From the NCBI GenBank assembly GCA_005889285.1, contig VBFF01000090.1:414-18065 (forward strand): a stretch of DNA of 17,652 bases, given 5' to 3'. The DNA is from Chloroflexota bacterium (lineage in GTDB: Bacteria; Chloroflexota; Dormibacteria; CF-121). Under the pieces are notes generated by a model, which saw only the letters and a list, made by a program, of their open reading frames with translations, made no database searches and was not told where the DNA came from. The translations under genes were made by a program, and so were the position numbers. Positions 1 to 8,067 of this stretch are shown in pieces (positions within the stretch are counted from its first letter, which is position 1; each line of letters begins with the position of its first letter).

Positions 1-1065
1 AAGTTCGGAGCGGACGCGACGCGCTGGTATTTCTTCTCGGCGGTCGCCATCGGCAACGACTACCGCTTCGATCTGGCCGCCGTCCAGGATGTTGTCCGTC
101 GCTTCCTGCTCATCCTCTGGAACACCTACGGCTTCTTCGCCAACTACGCCAGGCTCGACGGTTTCGACCCCGCCGGCGCGGCGGTCCCGGTGCGCGAGCG
201 AGCCCAGCTCGACCGCTGGCTGCTCGCGGAACTGGCCGTCACCATCGCCGATGTCGAGAAGGCGATGGAGGCGTACGACCCGCCGACCGCGGCGCGCCGC
301 CTGGAAGGCTTCGTGTTGGATCTTTCGACGTGGTACGTGCGCCGCTCCCGCCGCCGCTTCTGGAAATCGGAGTCCGACGCCGACAAGCGCAGTGCCTACC
401 AGACGCTCTACCAGGTGCTGCTCAGCCTGTCGCAGCTGCTGGCGCCCTTCATGCCCTTCGTCTCGGAGACCATCTACCAGAATCTCGCGGCCGGGCGGCA
501 GGGCCAGCCCGAGAGCGTCCACCTGAGCGACTGGCCGGTGGCCGGCACGGAATGGCGGGATGACGGCCTCCGCCAGCAGATGTCGGTCGTCCGGCGGCTG
601 GTCGCGACCGGCCTCGCCGCGCGCAACACGGCGGGCATCAAGGTGCGCCAGCCGCTTCGCGCCGTGACGATCGCCGAGCGGCCACTCGACCCCGGGCTCG
701 AGGCGATCCTGCTCGAAGAGCTGAACATCAAGGCGGCGCGCTACCAGGGCGAGGGCGGTGGGCTCACCCTCGACACCGAGATCAGCCAGGAACTCAAGCT
801 CGAAGGGCTGGCCCGCGACCTGGTGCGGAAGATCCAGGAATTACGCAAGCAATCCGGGTTTGCCGTCGAGGACCGCATCCGCCTCTTTTACGAGGGGGAC
901 GGGGTCCTGGCCGAGGCCCTCGAACGCTGGCGAGACTACATCGCGACGGAAACTCTGGCGGTGGCCGTCGCGCGAGGTGCGGCACCGAGTGGGGCCTCGA
1001 CTGAAACCTTGCAGATCGAGGGGAACGATCTCCGCGTGAGCGTCATCCGGGTGGCAGCGAACTGA
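1..1065 (+). CDS. ileS: Isoleucyl-tRNA synthetase, type 2 (C-terminal part; 5' end outside window)
   Basis: The frame is open from base 1 to the TGA at 1063-1065, giving 354 residues of the C-terminal part. The enzyme charges tRNA-Ile with isoleucine in the cytoplasm. Visible are the end of the catalytic core (GADATRWYFFS), the junction to the anticodon-binding helical domain (FLLILWNTYGFFANYARLDG), WYVRRSRRRFW and LLAPFMPFVSETIYQNL. The C-terminus (LARDLVRKIQELRKQSGF, then EDRIRLFY) is the DUF5915-type tail of the eukaryote-like IleRS2 class. The C-terminal zinc-finger cysteines of bacterial IleRS1 are absent; I see no cysteine in the visible part. The KMSKS and HIGH motifs lie upstream of the window. 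lspA begins at or just after its stop. Family identification is firm; the type-2 assignment rests on motif recognition. Confidence 0.95.
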   Translation, partial: KFGADATRWYFFSAVAIGNDYRFDLAAVQDVVRRFLLILWNTYGFFANYARLDGFDPAGAAVPVRERAQLDRWLLAELAVTIADVEKAMEAYDPPTAARRLEGFVLDLSTWYVRRSRRRFWKSESDADKRSAYQTLYQVLLSLSQLLAPFMPFVSETIYQNLAAGRQGQPESVHLSDWPVAGTEWRDDGLRQQMSVVRRLVATGLAARNTAGIKVRQPLRAVTIAERPLDPGLEAILLEELNIKAARYQGEGGGLTLDTEISQELKLEGLARDLVRKIQELRKQSGFAVEDRIRLFYEGDGVLAEALERWRDYIATETLAVAVARGAAPSGASTETLQIEGNDLRVSVIRVAAN

Positions 1066-1535
1066 GCCGGGTTCGCGGCTACCTCTTGCTGGCGGTGATC
1101 GCCGGCGCGGTCGTCATCGTCGACCGGGTCACGAAAATCTTTGTCGAGCAGCGGTTTGGCGTTCCGTACGGACCGCGCGAGGTCGTCGACCACGTCCTCT
1201 TCCTGACCGTGACGCGCAACGCCGGGGCGGCCTTTGGCCTCTTCCAGAACTTCAGGGTGGTCTTCCTGCTGATCTCGGCCGTGGTGCTGGTCGGCATCCT
1301 TATCTATTACTGGCGCTTGCCGGCTCGTGACTGGACGGCCCGGCTGGGGCTGGCGCTCGTCTTCGGGGGCGCGATCTCTAACGCCTACGATCGCGGGGTC
1401 AAGGGTTCGGTGATCGACTTCATCCAGGTGCCGCACTGGCCGATCTTCAACGTCGCCGACTCGGCGATCACGGTGGGGGTCGCGGTGCTCCTGGTGGGCA
1501 CGCTCTGGCGGAGCGGCCGCCCCCGGCGCGCTTGA
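1062..1535 (+). CDS. lspA: Lipoprotein signal peptidase (signal peptidase II)
   Basis: Inner-membrane aspartyl protease that cleaves the signal peptide of lipidated prolipoproteins. Seen: DRVTK after the first helix, TRNAGAAFGLF, SNAYDRG and IDFIQV, then FNVADSAITVG, which carry the two family catalytic aspartates (YDR and VAD). Four hydrophobic helices are apparent. The start is uncertain. The only conventional in-frame start is TTG at 1086 (149 aa), which leaves just 11 residues before the helix-1 Asp. A CTG at 1062 overlapping the ileS stop (CTGA) adds SRVRGYLL, gives about 20 residues before that Asp as in typical family members, and keeps G/C-rich third positions. I therefore annotate from 1062 (157 aa). 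There is no other start codon between 1062 and the upstream in-frame stop at 1002. The downstream gene overlaps its stop codon. Confidence 0.92.
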   Translation: MSRVRGYLLLAVIAGAVVIVDRVTKIFVEQRFGVPYGPREVVDHVLFLTVTRNAGAAFGLFQNFRVVFLLISAVVLVGILIYYWRLPARDWTARLGLALVFGGAISNAYDRGVKGSVIDFIQVPHWPIFNVADSAITVGVAVLLVGTLWRSGRPRRA

Positions 1536-2443
1536 CGCCGGCGGAACAGCACACCGTCCCGACCAACGCGCCTCGACTCGACCAGTATCTGGCCGGCCTG
1601 CTCGCGGGGCAAAGCCGGAGCCAGGTGCAGCGATTGATCGCGGAGGGACACGTCCGCCTGAACGATGGACCGGCGCGCGCGGGGAGCCGCCTCCGCTCGG
1701 GCGATCGGCTCAGCTGGGAACTGCCAGCCACCGTTCCAACCCGGCTCCAGCCCGAGGCGATGGATCTTCGCGTGCTCTACGAGGACGACGACTTGATCGT
1801 CATCGACAAACCGGCCGGGCTCGTGGTGCATCCGGGGCCGGGCCATTCGACCGGCACGCTCGTCCACGGCTTGCTCGGCCGCGGCCCGGGCTGGTCCACG
1901 ATCGGCGGCACGGAACGGCCCGGTATCGTCCACCGGCTCGACCGTGACACCTCGGGATTGATGGTGGTGGCGCGCAACGACGACGCGCACCGCGAATTGG
2001 CTCGCCAGCTACAACGCCGAATCATGACCCGCAGGTATCGAACGATCGTCGTCGGCGAGGTGGCCGATCCCGCGGCGCGTATCGAGGCGCCCATCGGACG
2101 AGACCCGAAGAACCGGCAGCGGATGGCGGTGGTCGGGGGCGGGCGCGAGGCGCTCACCGAATTCCGTCGGCTCGGCGTCGCCGGCGGCCATTCGCTGCTC
2201 GAGGTCACGCTCGGATCGGGCCGTACCCACCAGATCCGTGTCCATCTCGCCTACATCCACCATCCGGTGTTGGGTGACCCTGTGTACGGCCGCCGCTCGC
2301 CGCTGATCGCCCGACCGGCGCTGCATGCCGAGGCCCTCACGCTTCGTCACCCGCGCACGGGAACGGCGATGACCTGGCAGACGCCACCACCGGACGATTT
2401 CGAATTGGCGTGGAATTCGCTGGCCCAGCCTAAAATGCGGTGA
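1532..2443 (+). CDS. rluD: RluA/RluD-family 23S rRNA pseudouridine synthase
   Basis: 303 aa, the usual length for RluD-type enzymes, which isomerise specific uridines of large-subunit rRNA to pseudouridine. An N-terminal S4-like RNA-binding domain (about 14-65, with LDQYLAGLLAGQSRSQVQRL) precedes the catalytic domain. IDKPAGLVVHPGPG and HRLDRDTSGL are clear; the catalytic aspartate is D137 in RLDRDTSG. SGRTHQIRVHL and the C-terminal RPALHAEALTLRHP are also family motifs. The TTG start overlaps the lspA TGA (TTGA), consistent with coupled translation. Family membership is certain; the exact target uridines, and hence RluD versus another RluA-family member, cannot be settled here. Confidence 0.93.
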   Translation: MTPAEQHTVPTNAPRLDQYLAGLLAGQSRSQVQRLIAEGHVRLNDGPARAGSRLRSGDRLSWELPATVPTRLQPEAMDLRVLYEDDDLIVIDKPAGLVVHPGPGHSTGTLVHGLLGRGPGWSTIGGTERPGIVHRLDRDTSGLMVVARNDDAHRELARQLQRRIMTRRYRTIVVGEVADPAARIEAPIGRDPKNRQRMAVVGGGREALTEFRRLGVAGGHSLLEVTLGSGRTHQIRVHLAYIHHPVLGDPVYGRRSPLIARPALHAEALTLRHPRTGTAMTWQTPPPDDFELAWNSLAQPKMR

Positions 2444-2447
2444 TTAG

Positions 2448-3035
2448 ATGACCCAGCCCAGGATCGGGCTTTTGATCGTGATCTCCGGACCAAGCGGCGT
2501 GGGAAAGGATACCGTCTTGCGGCGCCTCTTCGAGCTGGCGCCCAATCTCAAATACTCGGTCTCGTATACGACCCGGCCGCCGCGACCCGGCGAGGTCGAC
2601 GGCCACAGCTACACCTTCGTCAGCGAGCCGGAGTTTCTGCGGCTGATCGAGCAGAAGGAATTCCTCGAGTGGGCCAAGGTCTACGACCACTATTACGGGA
2701 CCTCGCGCCGGCGGGTGGAGGCCGCCCTCAATCGTGGCGACGATATCATCCTCAAGATCGACGTCCAGGGCGCGACCTTCGTGCGCAAGCGCATGCCAGA
2801 GGGACTTTTCATCTTCATCACGCCGCCCTCGACCGATGAGTTGCTCAACCGGCTCACCGGCCGCAACACGGAGTCACCGCGGGCGCTCGAGATCCGCCAG
2901 AAGGAGGCGCTGATCGAGCTCGGCCTGGCCAAGGACTACGAGCACGTCGTCTGCAACCGGGATGTCGACGATACCGCCCGCGAAATCCTGGCAATGATCG
3001 CGGCCGAGCACGACCGGCGGCGGGCGGCGGTATGA
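2448..3035 (+). CDS. gmk: Guanylate kinase
   Basis: 195 aa, standard for the family. It phosphorylates GMP to GDP with ATP in the cytoplasm. The P-loop GPSGVGKDT lies at 14-22. The GMP-binding segment YTTRPPRPGEVDGHSYTFV, EFLEWAKVYDHYYGT and ILKIDVQGA follow, then the lid region (RLTGRNTE) and the C-terminal DYEHVVCNRDVDDT. The start ATG lies four bases after the rluD stop, with GGTGAT a few bases upstream as a weak ribosome-binding site. The end overlaps coaBC by four bases (ATGA). In many bacteria rpoZ separates gmk from coaBC; here there is no room for it. Confidence 0.97.
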   Translation: MTQPRIGLLIVISGPSGVGKDTVLRRLFELAPNLKYSVSYTTRPPRPGEVDGHSYTFVSEPEFLRLIEQKEFLEWAKVYDHYYGTSRRRVEAALNRGDDIILKIDVQGATFVRKRMPEGLFIFITPPSTDELLNRLTGRNTESPRALEIRQKEALIELGLAKDYEHVVCNRDVDDTAREILAMIAAEHDRRRAAV

Positions 3036-4234
3036 CGGCGGGCCGGCTGAAGGGACGCCGGGTCGCGGTCGCCGTCTGCGGCGGGATCGCCGCTTACAAA
3101 GCGATCGAGTGCGTCCGGCTGCTCACCGAGGCGCAGGCCGAGGTCCGGGTCTTGATGACGCCGGAGGCGACCCGCTTCGTGACGCCGCTCACCTTCGAGG
3201 CCCTCTCCGACAACCCGGTGGCGGCGGATTGGCTCTCGCCGCAGGGCGGGGGAGAGAGCCACATCAGGCTGGCCGAGTGGGCCCACGTGATCGCGATCGT
3301 GCCCGCGACCGCGAACACCATGGCGAAGCTGGCGCTGGGGTTCGCCGATGAGATCGTGTCGGGGACGGTGCTGGCGAGTCGCGTTCCGCTCGTGATCGCG
3401 CCGGCGATGAACGATGTGATGCTGACCCAGCAGCCCACCCAGGATCATCTCAACGCGCTGCGGGCGCGGCGGGCCGTCATCGTGGAGCCCGCCAGCGGAC
3501 GGCTCGCGTCGGGGAAATCCGGCGTGGGGCGGTTGGCGTCTGCTGAGCGGATCGTGGCCGTGATCGACGCCGTGCTCGCCGGCCGCCGGACCCTCGACGG
3601 CCTTCGCGTGGTCGTCAGTGCCGGCGGCACGCGCGAAGCCGTCGACCCGGTGCGCTACGTGGGGAATTTCTCCAGCGGCAAGATGGGCCGCGCCCTGGCC
3701 GAGGTGGCGGCCGCGCGTGGGGCCGATGTCACGCTGGTCACCACGGCACCGTCCAACCCCGAGGGGATGGTGGAAGTCGCGGTGGGCAGCGCGACCGAGA
3801 TGCTGACAGCGCTTACGAAAGCCTGCGCCGATGCCGACGTGCTGGTGATGGCGGCGGCGGTCGCCGACTACGCGCCGGAGAAGGTCGCCGCTTCCAAGCT
3901 GCGGCGCACCGACCGGCCGATGGATCTGCACCTTCGCCCCAACGTCGACATCTTGAAGACCCTGGGACCTCGCCCGGGACTCTACCGCGTGGGCTTCGCC
4001 GCCGAAACCGAAGACCTGCGCGCCCAGGCGCAGCAGAAGCTCGGCGCCAAGCAGCTCGACATGATCGTCGCCAACGAGGTCGGGGTCGACGGCCAGGGCC
4101 TGGCCAGCGATTTCAACGCGGTCACCATCGTGACGCCCGCGGGCGTCGCCGCCGAGGTGCCCCGACTTCCCAAAATGGAGGTGGCGGGGCGGATCTGGGA
4201 CGCGATCGATGCCGGCCGGAACCGCGGCGCCTGA
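3032..4234 (+). CDS. coaBC: Bifunctional phosphopantothenoylcysteine decarboxylase/phosphopantothenate-cysteine ligase
   Basis: 400 aa, full length. The N-terminal CoaC flavoprotein domain (about 8-180) decarboxylates 4'-phosphopantothenoylcysteine; the C-terminal CoaB domain (about 188-395) makes it from 4'-phosphopantothenate and cysteine. Both steps belong to coenzyme A synthesis. Seen: GGIAAYKA, active-site His77 in ESHIRLAEW, PATANTMAKLALGFADE for FMN binding, and PAMN with N127. In CoaB: SAGGTREAVDPVRY, NFSSGKMG, AAAVADY and K289 (ASKLRR). The oddity is GRLASGKSGVGRL at 157-168, where the ACG-type motif of E. coli Dfp (Cys158) has Ser160. It overlaps gmk by 4 bp and priA by 26 bp. Confidence 0.96.
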   Translation: MTAGRLKGRRVAVAVCGGIAAYKAIECVRLLTEAQAEVRVLMTPEATRFVTPLTFEALSDNPVAADWLSPQGGGESHIRLAEWAHVIAIVPATANTMAKLALGFADEIVSGTVLASRVPLVIAPAMNDVMLTQQPTQDHLNALRARRAVIVEPASGRLASGKSGVGRLASAERIVAVIDAVLAGRRTLDGLRVVVSAGGTREAVDPVRYVGNFSSGKMGRALAEVAAARGADVTLVTTAPSNPEGMVEVAVGSATEMLTALTKACADADVLVMAAAVADYAPEKVAASKLRRTDRPMDLHLRPNVDILKTLGPRPGLYRVGFAAETEDLRAQAQQKLGAKQLDMIVANEVGVDGQGLASDFNAVTIVTPAGVAAEVPRLPKMEVAGRIWDAIDAGRNRGA

Positions 4235-6236
4235 GACGGCGCTCCGTCCGATCGCGCAGGTCGCGGTCGAGGCGCGCGTCGGCAGCCAGACCGGGCTCTT
4301 CGACTACGCCGTCCCCGAGGCGCTCACCGGCCTGATCGAGGTGGGGCACCGGGTCCGGGTGCCCTTCGGCAAACGGACCGTGACCGGTTTCGTCTACGCG
4401 CTCGAGCAGGGCCCGACCGTGCTGGAGCTCAAGCCCATCGAGGCGCTGCTCGACGCCGAGCCGGTGCTACCGTCCCCGCTCGTGGAATTGGCCGGCTTCG
4501 TCGCCGCTCACTACCTGGTGCCGCTCGATGAGGTGATCCGGGCGATCGTGCCGCCGCGGGTTCGCGCCGTCGTCCATCGATCGGTCAAGCGCAGGCGGCA
4601 GAGCCGCATCCTCCGGCAGGCCGGGGCGGTCAGCGTGCCCGAGGCGATCGTGCTCGAACCGGCACAGGAGGCGGTCCGGGAGCGGATCGCGATCGCCCTT
4701 TCGCGCCAGGAGTCGGAGGTTTTTCTCCTGCACGGCGTCACGGGCAGCGGCAAGACCGAGGTCTATCTTGCCTTGCTCGAGCAGGTGCTGGCCGCTGGGG
4801 GTCAGGGCCTGGTGCTGGTGCCCGAAATCGCGCTCACGCCACAGACCGTGGGGCGCTTCGCGGCACGCTTCCCAGGACGGCTCGCCGTCCTGCACAGCGC
4901 GCTGACCGAAGCGGAGCGGGCCGCCGAGTGGTGGCGGATCCGGCGCGGCGAGGCGGACATCGTGATCGGGCCGCGCGCCGCTGTTTTCGCGCCGCTCCCG
5001 CGTCTTCGGCTGATCGCGATCGACGAAGAAGAATCGTCCGCGTTCAAGCAGGACCGTATCCCGCGCTACCACGCGCCGACGGTAGCCCGCTGGCTGGCGG
5101 AACGGACCCGGGCCGTCCTGGTGCTGGGCAGCGCCACCCCCAGCGTCGCGACCTACGCCGCCGCGCTCGAAGGGCGCGAGCATTTGCTGGAGCTCCCGCA
5201 TCGCGCCCGCGGCCGGCCACTCCCGCCCGTGACCATCGTCGATCTGCGCGCCGAAATCGCGGCGCAGCACTTCAGCCCGCTGAGCCGCGAGCTGCAAACG
5301 GCAATCGGTGGATCGCTGCAGCGCCACCAGCAATCGATCCTGTTTTTGAATCGCCGCGGGCTGGCGACCTTCGTCCTCTGCCGTGACTGCGGCCAGGCGC
5401 GCGAATGTCCGCACTGCAGCGTCGCCCTCGTCTACCACGCCTCCCTGGGCCGCCTGCAGTGCCACTACTGCGGCAGCACCGAGCCGCTTCCACGCCGGTG
5501 CCCGGCCTGCGGCAGCCGCTACATCAAGAGCTTCGGCGTCGGTACCGAACGCATCGAGCAGGAGGTGCGGACGCTCTTTCCGGGCGCGCGCGTGCTCCGC
5601 CTCGACCGTGACGTCATGAAGACGCCCGATGCCGCCGACCTCGTCTTCGACCAGATGCGCTCCGGTGCGGCGGATGTGCTGGTCGGCACGCAGTTGGTGG
5701 CCAAGGGGCTGGACCTGCCCAACGTCACCACCGTCGGCGTCGTCAACGCCGATACCAGCCTGCACTTTCCTGACTACCGCTCCGCGGAGCGGACCTTCAG
5801 CCTGCTCACGCAGGTGGCGGGCCGGGCCGGTCGCGGCAGTGCCGCGTCGCAGGTGTTCATCCAGACTTATACGCCCGATCACCCGGCGGTCCGCCACGCC
5901 CGCTACCACGATTACCGCGGCTTCTTCCGCGAGGAATTGGAGATCCGCCGCACCTATCGCTTTCCACCGTTTGCGGAGTTGATCGTGGCGACCTACGGCC
6001 ACCGCGACGAGGCGCGCGCGGAACGCGAGGCGAAGTCGGCGGCCGAACATCTGTCTGCTACAATCGGCCTGCTCAATTTGGGCGACATCGAGGTGCTCGG
6101 ACCGTCTCCCGCGTTTGTGTACCGCCTCAAGGATGAGTTCCGCTTCGAGGTGACCCTCAAGGGGAGCGACCTGCACCGGGTGGCAGACGGCTTACCGCGG
6201 GGCCGGGGCTGGAGCCTCGACGTCGACCCGATGTAA
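4209..6236 (+). CDS. priA: Primosomal protein N' (PriA), replication-restart helicase
   Basis: 675 aa. PriA binds stalled forks and loads the primosome. The N-terminal DNA-binding domain (about 14-115) is present. Walker A is GVTGSGKT at 176-183. The Walker B/DEAH position reads DEEE (272-275) followed by SSAFKQD, where the family normally has DEEH. GSATPSVATY is motif III. Eight zinc-binding cysteines are all present: 391, 394, 400, 403, 418, 421, 431 and 434. Motif V reads GTQLVAKGLDLPNV and motif VI QVAGRAGRG. The C-terminal domain (RFPPFAELIV onward) is intact. The ATG lies inside the coaBC end, so the two are probably translationally coupled. The substitution may affect helicase but not necessarily ATP binding or DNA binding. 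Confidence 0.95.
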   Translation: MPAGTAAPETALRPIAQVAVEARVGSQTGLFDYAVPEALTGLIEVGHRVRVPFGKRTVTGFVYALEQGPTVLELKPIEALLDAEPVLPSPLVELAGFVAAHYLVPLDEVIRAIVPPRVRAVVHRSVKRRRQSRILRQAGAVSVPEAIVLEPAQEAVRERIAIALSRQESEVFLLHGVTGSGKTEVYLALLEQVLAAGGQGLVLVPEIALTPQTVGRFAARFPGRLAVLHSALTEAERAAEWWRIRRGEADIVIGPRAAVFAPLPRLRLIAIDEEESSAFKQDRIPRYHAPTVARWLAERTRAVLVLGSATPSVATYAAALEGREHLLELPHRARGRPLPPVTIVDLRAEIAAQHFSPLSRELQTAIGGSLQRHQQSILFLNRRGLATFVLCRDCGQARECPHCSVALVYHASLGRLQCHYCGSTEPLPRRCPACGSRYIKSFGVGTERIEQEVRTLFPGARVLRLDRDVMKTPDAADLVFDQMRSGAADVLVGTQLVAKGLDLPNVTTVGVVNADTSLHFPDYRSAERTFSLLTQVAGRAGRGSAASQVFIQTYTPDHPAVRHARYHDYRGFFREELEIRRTYRFPPFAELIVATYGHRDEARAEREAKSAAEHLSATIGLLNLGDIEVLGPSPAFVYRLKDEFRFEVTLKGSDLHRVADGLPRGRGWSLDVDPM

Positions 6237-6246
6237 GTTACTGATC

Positions 6247-6750
6247 ATGGCTGTCCTCCCCATCCTCACCCAGGAAGCGCCGATTCTTCGCCAGAAAGCG
6301 AAGCGGGTGGCGCGTGTCGACAGCAGCATCCACAAGCTGATCGACGACATGGTCGACACCATGATCGCCGCCCCGGGCGTCGGGTTGGCCGCGCCACAGG
6401 TGGGCGTTGGGCTGCGCGTGGTGGTGATCAAGACCGACACCAACCTGCACACGCTGGTCAACCCGGAGATGGTCAAGTGGGAGGGCGAGCAGATCGGGCT
6501 GGAGGGCTGCCTCTCTGTTCCGGGCTATGTCGGCGAAGTCAAACGCTACATGCAGGTGGTGGCGCGCGGGCTCAACCGGCAGGGCAAGACGGTGAAGGTC
6601 AAGGGCGACGCCCTGCTGGCGCGCGCGATCCAGCACGAGATCGATCACCTTGACGGCATCCTCTTCACCGACCGGCTGACCAGTCTCGAGACGCTGCGCA
6701 AAGTGGAGCCCGAAGAGCAGGAGAAGGAAGCGGAACTCGTCGGCGCCTAG
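6247..6750 (+). CDS. def: Peptide deformylase
   Basis: 167 aa. This metal-dependent enzyme removes the N-formyl group from nascent proteins. All three family motifs are intact: GVGLAAPQ at 44-51, EGCLS with metal ligand C88, and QHEIDHLDG with H130, E131 and H134. The ATG start is 10 bases after the priA stop. I see no convincing Shine-Dalgarno sequence before it. It sits directly upstream of fmt, so the enzymes that add and remove the formyl group are made together, a widespread arrangement. Confidence 0.97.
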   Translation: MAVLPILTQEAPILRQKAKRVARVDSSIHKLIDDMVDTMIAAPGVGLAAPQVGVGLRVVVIKTDTNLHTLVNPEMVKWEGEQIGLEGCLSVPGYVGEVKRYMQVVARGLNRQGKTVKVKGDALLARAIQHEIDHLDGILFTDRLTSLETLRKVEPEEQEKEAELVGA

Positions 6751-6757
6751 CGCGAGA

Positions 6758-7597
6758 TTGCGCGTCGTCTTCGCCGGCACGGCGTCGTTTGCCGGTCCGA
6801 CCTTGAACCGGCTCCGCGAAGCAGGTCACGAGGTCGCGCTGGTCGTCACGCAGCCCGATCGCCTCGGTGGACGCGGCATGCGACCGCTGGAGTCGGCCAT
6901 CAAGCGGCAAGCAACCGAAATGCATCTGCCGGTCTTTCAACCGGAGCGGATCAGGACGCAAGAGGCCCAGGCGCGCATCCGCGAGGTCGGTGCCGACGCG
7001 ATGGTGGTGGCGGCGTACGGGCAGATCCTTCCGGCGAGCCTGCTCGACGCGCCGCGGTTGGGAACGCTCAACGTTCACGCCTCGCTGCTACCGCGGCATC
7101 GGGGTCCCGCCCCGGTCGAGTGGTCGATTCTCAGCGGCGATACCGAGACGGGCGTCACCATCATGCAGATGGATGCCGGCGTCGACACCGGACCGATCCT
7201 GGCGCAAGAGCGAGTGCCGATTGCGGCTGATGAAACCGCCCCTCGACTCGAGGGTCGCCTGGCGACGGTCGGGGGACGGTTGCTGGTCCGGACGCTCGAG
7301 GACCTAGTCGCGGGGCGCGTCCAGCCCCTGCCGCAGCCTGCGGCCGGGGCGACCCACGCGCCGCGACTCGGGTCGGAAGATGGCAAGCTGGATCCGGCCA
7401 GCATGAGCGCAGACGAGATCGACCGCAGGGTACGGGCCCTCGCGGGGCGGGTCGGGACATGGATGACGCTGAAGGGCGTTACTGTCAAGGTCCTGCGGGG
7501 TCACCGCGACGGCGCCGTCGGCGAGGGCCTGCCGGTCCAAACCGTGACCGGTGGGCGGGTGATGAGCGCCGCGGCGTGGGCGCGGGGCCGGCGCTGA
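6758..7597 (+). CDS. fmt: Methionyl-tRNA formyltransferase
   Basis: 279 aa from a TTG start seven bases after the def stop; somewhat shorter than the roughly 310 aa typical of the family, mainly in the C-terminal OB-fold domain. It formylates Met-tRNA(fMet) using 10-formyltetrahydrofolate. The start gives RVVFAGTASFAGPTL, the expected N-terminal strand. GGRGM (37-41), the catalytic triad N105 and H107 (LNVHASLLPRHRGPAPVEW) and D143 (MDAGVDTG) are present. The C-terminal domain (about 195-279) is weakly conserved. The stop overlaps the smpB ATG by one base (TGATG). Confidence 0.95.
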   Translation: MRVVFAGTASFAGPTLNRLREAGHEVALVVTQPDRLGGRGMRPLESAIKRQATEMHLPVFQPERIRTQEAQARIREVGADAMVVAAYGQILPASLLDAPRLGTLNVHASLLPRHRGPAPVEWSILSGDTETGVTIMQMDAGVDTGPILAQERVPIAADETAPRLEGRLATVGGRLLVRTLEDLVAGRVQPLPQPAAGATHAPRLGSEDGKLDPASMSADEIDRRVRALAGRVGTWMTLKGVTVKVLRGHRDGAVGEGLPVQTVTGGRVMSAAAWARGRR

Positions 7598-8067
7598 TGG
7601 GGAAGAAGAAGCGCGACGCCGACACCACGATCGCCAGCAACCGCGCGGCCTTCCATAACTACTTCATCCTGGAGTCGGTCGAAGCCGGTCTCCAGTTGAT
7701 GGGCACCGAGATCAAGTCGCTCCGCGAAGGCGGCGCCAACCTGCGGGAGGGCTACGTCCGTATCGGCGCGAGAGAAGCGTTCCTCGTCAACGTGCACATC
7801 AGCCCCTACGAACGCGGGCACAGCAGCAATCACGAGGCGAAGCGCGAGCGCAAGCTGTTGCTCCACCGTGCCGAGATCATCCGCCTGGGCATCACGATCA
7901 AACAAAAAGGCCTGACACTGGTGCCCTTGCGGCTGTACTGGAAAGGCAACCGCGTCAAGCTCGAGATCGGCCTGGCCAAGGGCAAGCGCCTCTACGACAA
8001 GCGAGAGGCGATTGCGGCTAAAGACGCGAAGCGCGAGATGGATCGCGCCGTGCGGACGAGGGCTTAG
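7597..8067 (+). CDS. smpB: SsrA-binding protein SmpB
   Basis: 156 aa. SmpB binds the tRNA-like part of tmRNA and takes it to stalled ribosomes. The start at 7597 overlaps the fmt stop by one base and gives MGKKKRDADTTIASNRAAFH, matching the family N-terminus; a longer open frame upstream is only overlap with fmt. Conserved features are GTEIKSLREGGANLREGYV, NVHISPYERGHSSNHE, RERKLLLHRAEI and the GLAKGKRLYDKRE stretch, followed by a basic C-terminal tail (about 132-156). tmRNA lies about 320 bp downstream on the same strand, so the two partners are near neighbours, separated by an oppositely oriented pilin gene. Confidence 0.97.
   Translation: MGKKKRDADTTIASNRAAFHNYFILESVEAGLQLMGTEIKSLREGGANLREGYVRIGAREAFLVNVHISPYERGHSSNHEAKRERKLLLHRAEIIRLGITIKQKGLTLVPLRLYWKGNRVKLEIGLAKGKRLYDKREAIAAKDAKREMDRAVRTRA

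Noticed and set aside
2431..2436. TAAAAT as an internal promoter before gmk
   Set aside because: A good -10 match but no -35 at acceptable spacing, and it lies inside the end of rluD within a packed operon.
4467..6176. 569-aa minus-strand open frame opposite priA
   Set aside because: A shadow of priA caused by GC-rich codons; it has low-complexity Arg/Ala/Gly/His composition and no domains.
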